From Candidatus Parabacteroides intestinavium (lineage in GTDB: Bacteria; Bacteroidota; Bacteroidia; Bacteroidales; Tannerellaceae), in contig DWYO01000079.1 in NCBI GenBank assembly GCA_019118725.1, positions 1 to 15,960 on the forward strand: 15,960 nt of DNA. The letters are read 5' to 3'. A model generated the notes under the pieces. That model was not told the origin of the DNA and made no database searches. It saw only the letters and a list, made by a program, of their open reading frames with translations. How positions within the stretch are numbered: the first letter of the stretch is position 1; every line of letters starts with the position of its first letter. This document shows, piece by piece, positions 8,158 through 14,722 of the stretch. Position numbers and translations under genes: made by a program.

Positions 8158-9651
8158 TTAATTTTGTTCTTTCAGAATCACATCATGGGCTCCACCTTCT
8201 ACAATAGAAGTAGATGAAACCAAGGTGATTTTTGCGGTCTTTTGTAATTGTTCAATGGTAATTGAGCCACAACTGCACATGGTCGCTTTAATCTTGCCTA
8301 GGGTAACTGCCAAATTATCTTTCATTTTTCCGGCATACGGAACGTAGCTATCTACGCCCTCTTCAAACTTCAGAGCTTCGCTTCCGCCCATATCGTAGCG
8401 TTGCCAGTTTTTAGCCCGGTTGGAACCTTCTCCCCAATATTCTTTGACGAAGTTATTTCCGATTTTTAATTTTTTTGTCGGTGATTCATCGAAGCGGGCG
8501 AAATAACGTCCCATCATCAGGAAGTCGGCACCCATAGCCAAAGCTAATACCATGTGATAATCATGCACCAAACCTCCGTCACTACAGATCGGAATATAGA
8601 TTCCTGTTTTCTGGAAATAGGTGTCGCGGGCCTTGGCTACATCAATTAATGCTGTTGCTTGTCCGCGTCCGATACCCTTTTGCTCGCGGGTAATACAGAT
8701 GGAACCACCTCCGATACCCACCTTTATAAAGTCGGCTCCGGCTTCTACCAGGTAGTTGAACCCTTCTTGATCTACTACGTTTCCGGCACCTACCAATATC
8801 TTATTTCCGTAAGTCTCTTTGATCCAACGCAGGGTATCTGACTGCCATTCGGAATATCCGTCTGATGAGTCAATGCAGAGTACATCCACACCTGCGTCAA
8901 CCAAGGCTGGTACACGTTCTTTGTAATCGCGTGTATTGATACCGGCTCCGACCAGCAGAGTCTTGTCCTTGCCTGATAATTCATACGGATTCTGACGATG
9001 GCTATCGTAATCCTTGCGGAATACGAAATATTGTAATTTTTGGTCTTTATCAATAATGGGTAATGTATTCAGTTTATGTTCCCAAATAATTTGGTTTGCT
9101 TCAGACAGGGTGATGCCTGCTTCGCCCACAATCAGTTTGGAGAATGGGGTCATGAATTCTTTGACAGGAGTGTTCAGGTCATCTTTTTCAACCCGATAAT
9201 CACGGCTTGTCACGATTCCCAATAGTTTTCCGTTCGGAGTGCCGTCTTCGGTAATGCCAATTGTGGAGTGTCCGGTTGTTCTCACCAAAGCTACTACATC
9301 CTTTAGTGTATTTTCCGGAGTCAGATTTGAGTCACTGATAACAAATCCGGCCTTGAATTTCTTTACTTTTCGAACCATTTCTGCTTGGTTCTCGATGGTT
9401 TGTGAACCGAAAATAAAGGAAAGACCTCCGTTGCGTGCTAATTCAATAGCCAATTCCGGTCCGGAGACAGATTGCATGATAGCCGATACAAATGGAATGT
9501 TCAATTGGATAGCAGATTTCTCGCCCGCTTTGAATTTTACTAAAGGTGTTTTTAGTGATACGTTCTGAGGCGTACATTCTTTTGTCGTCAAACCTGGAAT
9601 AAGCAAATATTCACCGAAGGTTCTTGATACATCATTTAAGTAAACTGCCAT
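8158..9651 (-). CDS. guaB: IMP dehydrogenase, Tritrichomonas-like type
   Basis: This enzyme oxidises IMP to XMP with NAD+, the committed step toward GMP. The 497-residue protein has the TIM barrel interrupted by a pair of CBS domains (about 105-220). The catalytic loop is GGGSICITR with Cys319, instead of the GPGSICTTR of most bacterial enzymes. The flap has Arg418-Tyr419, and Asp261 lies in the NAD site. As I recall the Tritrichomonas foetus enzyme, these positions are numbered identically there, and the C-terminal half is close to it throughout (for example EYWGEGS, NWQRYD, EEGVDSYVPYAGK, VSSTSIVEGGAHDV-like end). Lys310 and Glu431, linked to mycophenolic acid resistance in that enzyme, are both present. 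The gene starts 9 bp after the DUF4922 stop codon but has its own candidate promoter inside that gene. Confidence 0.95.
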   Translation of the reverse strand: MAVYLNDVSRTFGEYLLIPGLTTKECTPQNVSLKTPLVKFKAGEKSAIQLNIPFVSAIMQSVSGPELAIELARNGGLSFIFGSQTIENQAEMVRKVKKFKAGFVISDSNLTPENTLKDVVALVRTTGHSTIGITEDGTPNGKLLGIVTSRDYRVEKDDLNTPVKEFMTPFSKLIVGEAGITLSEANQIIWEHKLNTLPIIDKDQKLQYFVFRKDYDSHRQNPYELSGKDKTLLVGAGINTRDYKERVPALVDAGVDVLCIDSSDGYSEWQSDTLRWIKETYGNKILVGAGNVVDQEGFNYLVEAGADFIKVGIGGGSICITREQKGIGRGQATALIDVAKARDTYFQKTGIYIPICSDGGLVHDYHMVLALAMGADFLMMGRYFARFDESPTKKLKIGNNFVKEYWGEGSNRAKNWQRYDMGGSEALKFEEGVDSYVPYAGKMKDNLAVTLGKIKATMCSCGSITIEQLQKTAKITLVSSTSIVEGGAHDVILKEQN

Positions 9652-9660
9652 AAGATACTA

Positions 9661-10638
9661 TTATTTACTGGATGAAAGTTTTTTCTTGCAAAGATAGTGA
9701 TTTTTTTTGGAACGAACGAATTTCTGAAAGAGTTCGTTGGTCTCATTATCGGATAAACAGACCTGTTCGAATATATTCCGGAGCAAATTCTCGTTTACCC
9801 GTTCAAAATCCTCTTGCCGGACGGTAATAAACAATCCGCCTATGTCTGCTGCTCCCGGGCTGGACAGGAAGTGTTGTTCGTTATGGGCTTCATATTGCCA
9901 AGGCCGGTGCTTTTTTCGGGGAATGAGAATCAGGCGCCAGGCCGATTCTTGAAAATGGACGAACAGGTTCATCATGGGTTCCGTCTCTTCTGGATTTGTT
10001 TTGGCTGATTGACAGATGGCGTGGAAGAGGCGGATGGCTTGATCTTCGGAGTCAGACTCAATTACCAATCCGTTCCGCAGGTAATGCGTTAATAAGAATA
10101 ATTTGCAATTTTCTTCCTGATAGGCAAGATGCAGGAAAGGACGGATATCATTGTCTATAGGCATGATTCCGAAGGGGACTGCTTGAAAATGAGCATGATC
10201 CGGAGCCGAAGCTCCGCATCTTGGTCCGTTGTAAAACAAGGTGAAATCAGGCAATTCTCGGGCAAGAAGCAGCAGGTCGTTTATCCGTGTCCGGATTTCC
10301 TGGGGGGTATGAGACACCACCGGGATGGTAAGATGCTCCCGGAAGATAGGATAAGGGTTACAAAGTATCCAATACTCCTTAAACGAAACATGCAATTGGT
10401 TTTCTGGCAAATGTGCTGGACAAAGGAAGCATTTCCGTTGTTTTAGGGAATGGCTATCTACCTTAGCGGCCGAGGAAACGATACGTGCCGGATTGAATTG
10501 CACCTTTATTTTTATTCCGGACAAATCAAACTCTTTTATCCGGACATCTTCCAATGCTTGGTGATTTGCCGCGGCTAAATCCCAGGTAAGGAGTTGTTGC
10601 CTTAACATCTCCCTGACCTCTTGTTGCAATGCGCTCAT
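9661..10638 (-). CDS. DUF4922 protein, GalT/Ap4A-phosphorylase-like (HIT superfamily)
   Basis: This protein of about 325 residues carries a HIT-superfamily nucleotide-binding signature. The segment FYNGPRCGASAPDHAHFQAVP (residues 135-155) contains the H-x-H-x-Q motif (148-152), seen in galactose-1-phosphate uridylyltransferase, Ap4A phosphorylase and GDP-L-galactose phosphorylase. An upstream NPYPIFREHLTIP (94-106) fits the strand before it in those enzymes. A CFLC pair (70-73) may bind metal. The reaction is probably transfer or phosphorolysis of a nucleotidyl group; the substrate is unknown. I chose the ATG at 10638 because it overlaps the upstream stop as ATGA and is preceded by AAGGAAAG. 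An ATG at 10677 would add 13 residues and a 43-bp overlap. The coupling to the glycosyltransferase gene suggests a shared pathway. Confidence 0.8.
   Translation of the reverse strand: MSALQQEVREMLRQQLLTWDLAAANHQALEDVRIKEFDLSGIKIKVQFNPARIVSSAAKVDSHSLKQRKCFLCPAHLPENQLHVSFKEYWILCNPYPIFREHLTIPVVSHTPQEIRTRINDLLLLARELPDFTLFYNGPRCGASAPDHAHFQAVPFGIMPIDNDIRPFLHLAYQEENCKLFLLTHYLRNGLVIESDSEDQAIRLFHAICQSAKTNPEETEPMMNLFVHFQESAWRLILIPRKKHRPWQYEAHNEQHFLSSPGAADIGGLFITVRQEDFERVNENLLRNIFEQVCLSDNETNELFQKFVRSKKNHYLCKKKLSSSK
9689..9720 (-). promoter_or_regulatory. Candidate guaB promoter inside the end of the DUF4922 gene
   Basis: On the - strand TATCTTTG (9689-9696) is an exact -7 match. TTCG at 9717-9720, 20 bp upstream, differs from the -33 consensus TTTG by one base. 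Transcription would start near 9682, about 30 nt before the guaB ATG at 9651. The element lies in the last codons of the DUF4922 gene, so guaB can be expressed without that gene pair. Confidence 0.55.
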
Positions 10639-11972
10639 CTTTCCTTGTTTTTTAAGATACGGGCTTTCAGTTCCCATGTCCGTAACCGGTCCTTATAAAG
10701 ATTGTTCCGGTTCGTCTGTTCGATGCTGAGGGTCGCGTCCGAATTGTCTTCCCATCTGCGGCACAGGTAAAGTACGTCATAGATTCTTCCGATTTGATAA
10801 TCCCTGCTGATCCGCAATCCTACAGCATAATCCTCACCATAACTGGTGTTCGGAAAATGAATCCGGCGGATTAAAGGAGTATAAAACGCGCGTGGCGCAC
10901 CCAGCCCGTTGATTCGCAGGGCATTGTTCCGTCCGTTGTCGGGAGTCCATTCTTTGTGGTCGATTATTCCCGGAGGAATCTCTTCCATCTGGAAATTCGT
11001 CATCCGGTAGCTCCCGATGACCATACCGCATTGTTGGGTATAAAAGGCATCGACAATCTTTTGCAAGGTCGATGTGTCGCTATATACATCATCGCTATCC
11101 AGCTGGATGGCAAACTTACCGCATTCCGGATGGTTGACGCCCAGGTCCCAGCATCCGCCGATACCCAAGTCAGTACGCTTCGGCCGGAGATGAATCACCT
11201 GGACTCCGTTTGCATACTTTTGTATACACTCACTTGTCCCATCGGTCGAATGATTGTCTATGATGATCAGGTTAAAAGCGAAAGAGGTCTTCTGATGAAG
11301 TACCGAACGGATGGCATCTTCGATGGTTTTTACCCGATTCCGTACCGGAATGATGACAGAGGCTTCTACGGGAAAATTCTCTTCTGCGAAATCCACTTTC
11401 AGGAACTCCGGTTTCAGGTAAGCTCCGATAGCTTTCAAATGCGCTGTGCAGGCCTGCTCCATCTCCTTTTGTGCCTCTTGATTCCTGGGGTCTACATAGT
11501 CGAACATTTTTTGTCCGCTGCTCCGGGTGTCTTTTTCTTTGGCCGTATAGAGGTATTCGTTGATATGCACGATAGGATATGAACGGGAAATGTTCAGTCG
11601 GACATCATAAAGCCCGGCGTGTTGATAATCGCCCGTAGCCTGCCGGATAGCCTTTTTCAATGCAGAGGTGCGGATGAAAAGCAATTTTCCGAAATCGAAA
11701 TCATTACGTAGACTACCCTCTTGGTAATCGATCAACGGATGGGGAATGAATTTATCCTCTTTCTCTTCCCGATAGTCCGCGTAAACCAAACCGGCTTGTG
11801 TCATCTCTGCTATGGTATAAAATCGCTCCGGAGCGAAGGGGCCCAACTCGATGTCTTCATCGGTTATCTGTAACAGGACATATCGGGTATTCACTATTTC
11901 CGCTATCCGTTCCATTTCTTTACGGCTCGGATGGGCGAGAGGTAAATATGTATATTCTTCTTGTGTTATCAT
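10635..11972 (-). CDS. Family 2 glycosyltransferase with an extra N-terminal half-domain
   Basis: A 445-residue soluble glycosyltransferase. Residues about 203-400 are a GT-A/GT2 domain: VSVIIPVRNR-type start (ASVIIPVRNR, 204-213), IIIDNHSTDGT (236-246) and the metal-binding LDSDD (291-295), then GEDYAVGLRISR (379-390), where the acid (Glu380-Asp381) is in the place of the GT2 catalytic base. It should transfer a sugar from a nucleotide donor; donor and acceptor are unknown. Residues about 20-148 look like the second half of another GT-A domain (VLLQITDED, GLVYADYRE and a GLYDVRLNISR segment like that at 379-390). There is no signal peptide or membrane segment. The gene begins 18 nt after rnpB and shares ATGA with the next gene, so the two are probably co-translated. 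Confidence 0.85.
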   Translation of the reverse strand: MITQEEYTYLPLAHPSRKEMERIAEIVNTRYVLLQITDEDIELGPFAPERFYTIAEMTQAGLVYADYREEKEDKFIPHPLIDYQEGSLRNDFDFGKLLFIRTSALKKAIRQATGDYQHAGLYDVRLNISRSYPIVHINEYLYTAKEKDTRSSGQKMFDYVDPRNQEAQKEMEQACTAHLKAIGAYLKPEFLKVDFAEENFPVEASVIIPVRNRVKTIEDAIRSVLHQKTSFAFNLIIIDNHSTDGTSECIQKYANGVQVIHLRPKRTDLGIGGCWDLGVNHPECGKFAIQLDSDDVYSDTSTLQKIVDAFYTQQCGMVIGSYRMTNFQMEEIPPGIIDHKEWTPDNGRNNALRINGLGAPRAFYTPLIRRIHFPNTSYGEDYAVGLRISRDYQIGRIYDVLYLCRRWEDNSDATLSIEQTNRNNLYKDRLRTWELKARILKNKER

Positions 11973-11989
11973 AGCTATTAAAATAAAAA

Positions 11990-12354
11990 ACGCAGTCTGT
12001 CTATAAGCCGGGTTCTGTACTTATGTCTAAGCATAAGCGCCTGCCATTTATCTAATCTTGTTATTTCTAACAAGCTCAAGCGGTCTACCCCTCGGCATCG
12101 GGCGGGCAGCCCTACAACGCCGATATACATGACCTTACAACCCATAAGGCGTACGGCACCCTTTGTTGCCAAAGGATCCGGTGAGCTCTTACCTCACCTT
12201 TTCACCCTTACCGGGCCAAAAGCCCGGCGGTTCTTTTCTGTTACGCTACTCAAGCCTCACGACCTGCTACCCGTTAGGAAGTATGGTGCCCTGTGTTGCC
12301 CGGACTTTCCTCTTGCTCCCAAAAAGAAACAAGCGACAGACCGACAAACTGCGT
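11990..12354 (-). ncRNA. rnpB: RNase P RNA (M1 RNA, bacterial class A)
   Basis: This is the catalytic RNA that removes 5' leaders from tRNA precursors. Read on the - strand, it contains the invariant GAGGAAAGTCCGGGC (12298-12312), the region GGTAAGAGCTCACC with its A-rich lead-in (around 12172-12205), AGATAAATGGC (12043-12053) and the 3' ACAGAACCCGGCTTATAG (12001-12018). The ends pair as helix P1: 12343-12353 with 11991-12001. The length, about 365 nt, is normal. The predicted start lies 7 nt after a consensus -7 box. A run of T residues (11985-11990) directly follows P1, so the transcript may end there. No protein should be read from this region, although open frames cross it. Confidence 0.95.
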
Positions 12355-12359
12355 GGGCG

Positions 12360-12367
12360 CAAAGATA
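12360..12367 (-). promoter_or_regulatory. -7 promoter element of rnpB
   Basis: TATCTTTG on the - strand is an exact match to TAnnTTTG and ends 7 nt before the P1 strand of RNase P RNA, the spacing expected for its start point. I see no TTTG at the -33 position. The upstream part of the promoter lies within the last codons of the zinc peptidase gene, whose stop is only 10 bp away. Confidence 0.65.
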
Positions 12368-12377
12368 CGACTTTTAT

Positions 12378-13061
12378 TTATTCATCGCGACTTCCGCCTA
12401 AGAAAATCATAATGTAATACATCAAGGTGGCCAACGAACCTAAGGCAGCTACCACATACGTGTAAGCGGCCGATTTCAATGCGTCTTCGGCTTTATCTTG
12501 TGTAAACACATTCGTAATTCCGGCACGGCTCAACCATACCAACGCGCGCTGGCTGGCATTGATTTCGACAGGCAGGGTAATGAAACTGAACAAGGTGGTT
12601 GAGGCAAACAGGATAATCCCCAACAACATCAGCTGCGGGAACGTGTGCAGCAACAACATGCCACCCAGCAACACCCATGTCATGATGTTCGATGCGAAAC
12701 TTACCACTGGGACCAACGCCGAACGCATCTTTAAAGGAGCATAAGCCGTAGCGTGTTGTACGGCGTGTCCGCATTCGTGGGCCGCAACCGCTGCAGCTGC
12801 TATGCTATTGCTGGCATAGACACTCTCGCTCAAATTGACGGTCTTGGTCATCGGATTGTAATGGTCCGTCAGATGTCCCGGTGTACAGGTAACCTGCACA
12901 TCATAAATACCGTTGTCATGCAACATTTTCTCGGCCACTTCTCGACCGGTCATTCCATTGGGTAAAGGGATTTGAGAATATGTCTCAAATTTTCGTTGAA
13001 GGCGGTTTGACACCACCCAGCTCAATAGGGCAAAGCCTATGAAAATAATCCAATACAACAT
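12378..13061 (-). CDS. Membrane zinc metallopeptidase, YugP-like
   Basis: A 227-residue integral membrane protein with the zinc protease motif HECGH (95-99); His95 and His99 bind zinc and Glu96 is the catalytic base. Glu167, in LPVEINAS (163-170), fits the third ligand of this family (neutral zinc metallopeptidase 2, B. subtilis YugP type). Hydrophobic segments at about 2-19, 115-136, 143-163 and 200-221 are likely membrane helices, with the active site between the first and second. The middle part, ending in 'HYNPMTKTVNLSESVY', is highly typical of the family. The substrate is not known. The gene has its own complete promoter overlapping the terminator of purA, and its 3' end carries the upstream part of the rnpB promoter. 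Confidence 0.9.
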   Translation of the reverse strand: MLYWIIFIGFALLSWVVSNRLQRKFETYSQIPLPNGMTGREVAEKMLHDNGIYDVQVTCTPGHLTDHYNPMTKTVNLSESVYASNSIAAAAVAAHECGHAVQHATAYAPLKMRSALVPVVSFASNIMTWVLLGGMLLLHTFPQLMLLGIILFASTTLFSFITLPVEINASQRALVWLSRAGITNVFTQDKAEDALKSAAYTYVVAALGSLATLMYYIMIFLGGSRDE

Positions 13062-13094
13062 AATAATTTATTTCTCATTTAATGATTATCGCTT

Positions 13095-13125
13095 CAAATA
13101 TAGAACAAATTCCTGACCAAACAAA
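13095..13125 (-). promoter_or_regulatory. Promoter of the zinc peptidase gene
   Basis: On the - strand TTTG (13122-13125) and TATATTTG (13095-13102) are 19 bp apart, a full match to the Bacteroidetes consensus. Transcription would start near 13088, about 27 nt before the ATG at 13061. The -33 element touches the arm of the purA terminator hairpin. Confidence 0.75.
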
Positions 13126-13172
13126 AAATGGCAGAAAAACAAGACATTCTTTTGCCTTTTTCTGCCATTTTT
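13124..13172 (-). terminator. Terminator of purA (symmetric hairpin)
   Basis: A perfect 16-bp inverted repeat pairs 13124-13139 with 13157-13172. The centre is GGCAG/CTGCC flanked by A and T runs on both sides, with a 17-nt loop. It begins 26 bp after the purA stop codon on the - strand. The A/T flanks would make it work in both directions, though only purA needs it here. Confidence 0.8.
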
Positions 13173-13198
13173 AGGATTTTATCCTGTCGTTTTTTCAC

Positions 13199-14470
13199 TT
13201 ATTCTTCTTCGTACCGTATAATGGTCTGTTCGCGGTCCGGGCCTACCGATACGATCTTGATAGGAACACCCAGTTCTTCTTCCAGGAATGTCAGGTAAGC
13301 GTTGAACTCTTCGGGGAATTCATCTTCGCTCTTCATCTTCGTCATATCAGTCTGCCATCCCGGAAGCTCTACATAGACCGGTTCTACCTCACCATCGATG
13401 GAATAGGGGAATTCGGTAACCTCTTCTCCGTTGATTTTGTAAGCCACACACGCCTTGATAGTCTCGAAAGTATCCAGTACATCACTCTTCATCATGATCA
13501 GCTGGCTCACTCCGTTAATCATCACCGCATATTTCAATGCTACCAGATCAATCCATCCGCAACGGCGCTTACGTCCGGTAACAGCTCCGAACTCATGGCC
13601 CAATTGACCGATTTTGTCACCTACTTCATCAAACAGCTCTGTGGGGAACGGACCGCTACCCACGCGAGTGCAATAGGCTTTGAAAATACCGTATACCTCA
13701 CCGATATTACGTGGAGCTACCCCCAGACCGGTACAACATCCGGCACAGATGGTATTGGAAGAGGTGACGAACGGATAAGAACCGAAATCCACGTCAAGCA
13801 TTGTACCCTGTGCGCCTTCCGCCAGGACATTTTTGTCTTCTTTCAATAAATTATTGATGAAATGCTCGCTATCGATCAGTTTAAATTGCTTCAAGTAGTT
13901 CAGTGCGTCCATCCACTTTGCTTCCAGCTCCGTAATGTCATACGTATAATTCAATGACTTCAAGATAGCTTCGTGGCGTGCTTTGGCTGCACCGTAAATT
14001 GTATCGAAATCCCGAAGCAGGTCACCTACGCGAACACCGTTACGGCTTACTTTATCGGTATAGGTCGGACCGATGCCTTTGCCTGTCGTACCAATCTTTC
14101 CGGCGCCCTTGGCTGCTTCGTAAGCTGCATCCAGAATACGGTGAGTAGGAAGAATCAGATGCGCCTTTTTCGATATATATAATTGCTTTGTAATGTCATG
14201 TCCGCTTGCGGCCAAAGCTTCCGCCTCCTCTTTAAAGAGAACCGGATCAAGCACTACTCCGTTACCGATTACGTTCACCTTTCCTCCTTGGAAAATTCCC
14301 GAAGGGATGGAACGGAGCACATATTTCTCTCCCTTGAATTCCAGCGTATGACCGGCATTCGGTCCGCCTTGAAAACGGGCTACCACATCATATTTCGGAG
14401 TCAGGACATCGACCACTTTGCCTTTGCCTTCGTCTCCCCATTGCAATCCTAATAGAACATCTACTTTCAT
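13199..14470 (-). CDS. purA: Adenylosuccinate synthetase
   Basis: This cytosolic enzyme joins IMP and aspartate with GTP to form adenylosuccinate, the first step from IMP to AMP. The 423-residue protein has the family P-loop GLQWGDEGKGK (8-18) with the catalytic Asp13, and NAGHT with His41, both at the same numbers as in E. coli PurA. IGTTGKGIGPTY (126-137) and Arg143 form the IMP-binding part, and GAVTGRKRRCGW (295-306) is the conserved loop for aspartate and nucleotide binding. The length is normal and no key residue is missing. A -7 element lies 55 bp upstream and a strong hairpin follows the stop, so it is a single-gene unit. With guaB also in this window, both branches from IMP are represented. 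Confidence 0.98.
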   Translation of the reverse strand: MKVDVLLGLQWGDEGKGKVVDVLTPKYDVVARFQGGPNAGHTLEFKGEKYVLRSIPSGIFQGGKVNVIGNGVVLDPVLFKEEAEALAASGHDITKQLYISKKAHLILPTHRILDAAYEAAKGAGKIGTTGKGIGPTYTDKVSRNGVRVGDLLRDFDTIYGAAKARHEAILKSLNYTYDITELEAKWMDALNYLKQFKLIDSEHFINNLLKEDKNVLAEGAQGTMLDVDFGSYPFVTSSNTICAGCCTGLGVAPRNIGEVYGIFKAYCTRVGSGPFPTELFDEVGDKIGQLGHEFGAVTGRKRRCGWIDLVALKYAVMINGVSQLIMMKSDVLDTFETIKACVAYKINGEEVTEFPYSIDGEVEPVYVELPGWQTDMTKMKSEDEFPEEFNAYLTFLEEELGVPIKIVSVGPDREQTIIRYEEE

Positions 14471-14524
14471 TGTCTTTATATATATGTATTAATATTATCT
14501 ACCATCAAGGTTTGCGCCAACGGA

Positions 14525-14532
14525 CAAAGATA
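14525..14532 (-). promoter_or_regulatory. -7 promoter element of purA
   Basis: TATCTTTG on the - strand matches TAnnTTTG exactly and lies 55 bp upstream of the purA ATG at 14470. A clear TTTG at -33 is not visible. The predicted leader of about 48 nt shows no PurR-type operator or riboswitch that I recognise. Confidence 0.55.
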
Positions 14533-14593
14533 ATAATAAAAAACGATTGAGAGATTGAATCGGTGAATATTTTCAACTCATTCGTTTTTGAGG

Positions 14594-14609
14594 GGCAGAG
14601 TGGCAGAGT
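14594..14609 (+). repeat. Tandem 8-bp repeat in the purA/epimerase divergent region
   Basis: GGCAGAGT occurs twice head to tail in the 252-bp gap between the divergent purA and aldose epimerase genes. It lies upstream of both predicted -7 elements, where an operator could sit. Two short copies are weak evidence, so this may be chance. The rest of the gap shows no gene. Confidence 0.35.
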
Positions 14610-14676
14610 CAAAAAATCCAAGCAGCTTCTTATTCCTATTTTATTACCGGATGTCGGATTTTCAGTAAAAATAATG

Positions 14677-14684
14677 TATATTTG
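14677..14684 (+). promoter_or_regulatory. -7 promoter element of the aldose epimerase gene
   Basis: TATATTTG matches TAnnTTTG exactly and lies 38 bp upstream of the ATG at 14723, a spacing that gives a leader of about 30 nt. No TTTG is found 19-21 bp upstream; a TTTT lies nearby but at the wrong distance. Confidence 0.5.
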
Positions 14685-14722
14685 CCGGAAAATAGCAAAA
14701 ACATTCAATTTAATAACAAATT

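Noticed and set aside
10639..10677. Longer DUF4922 start at 10677
   Set aside because: It would give a 43-bp overlap; the ATG at 10638 gives the common ATGA overlap and has AAGGAAAG in front. The longer form cannot be fully excluded.
10956..11582. + strand open frame of 208 codons opposite the glycosyltransferase gene
   Set aside because: It is antisense to the GT2 domain, and no recognisable domain is seen in it.
11978..12417. Several short open frames on both strands (64-90 codons)
   Set aside because: They cross the RNase P RNA gene, whose conserved sequence and P1 pairing explain the region.
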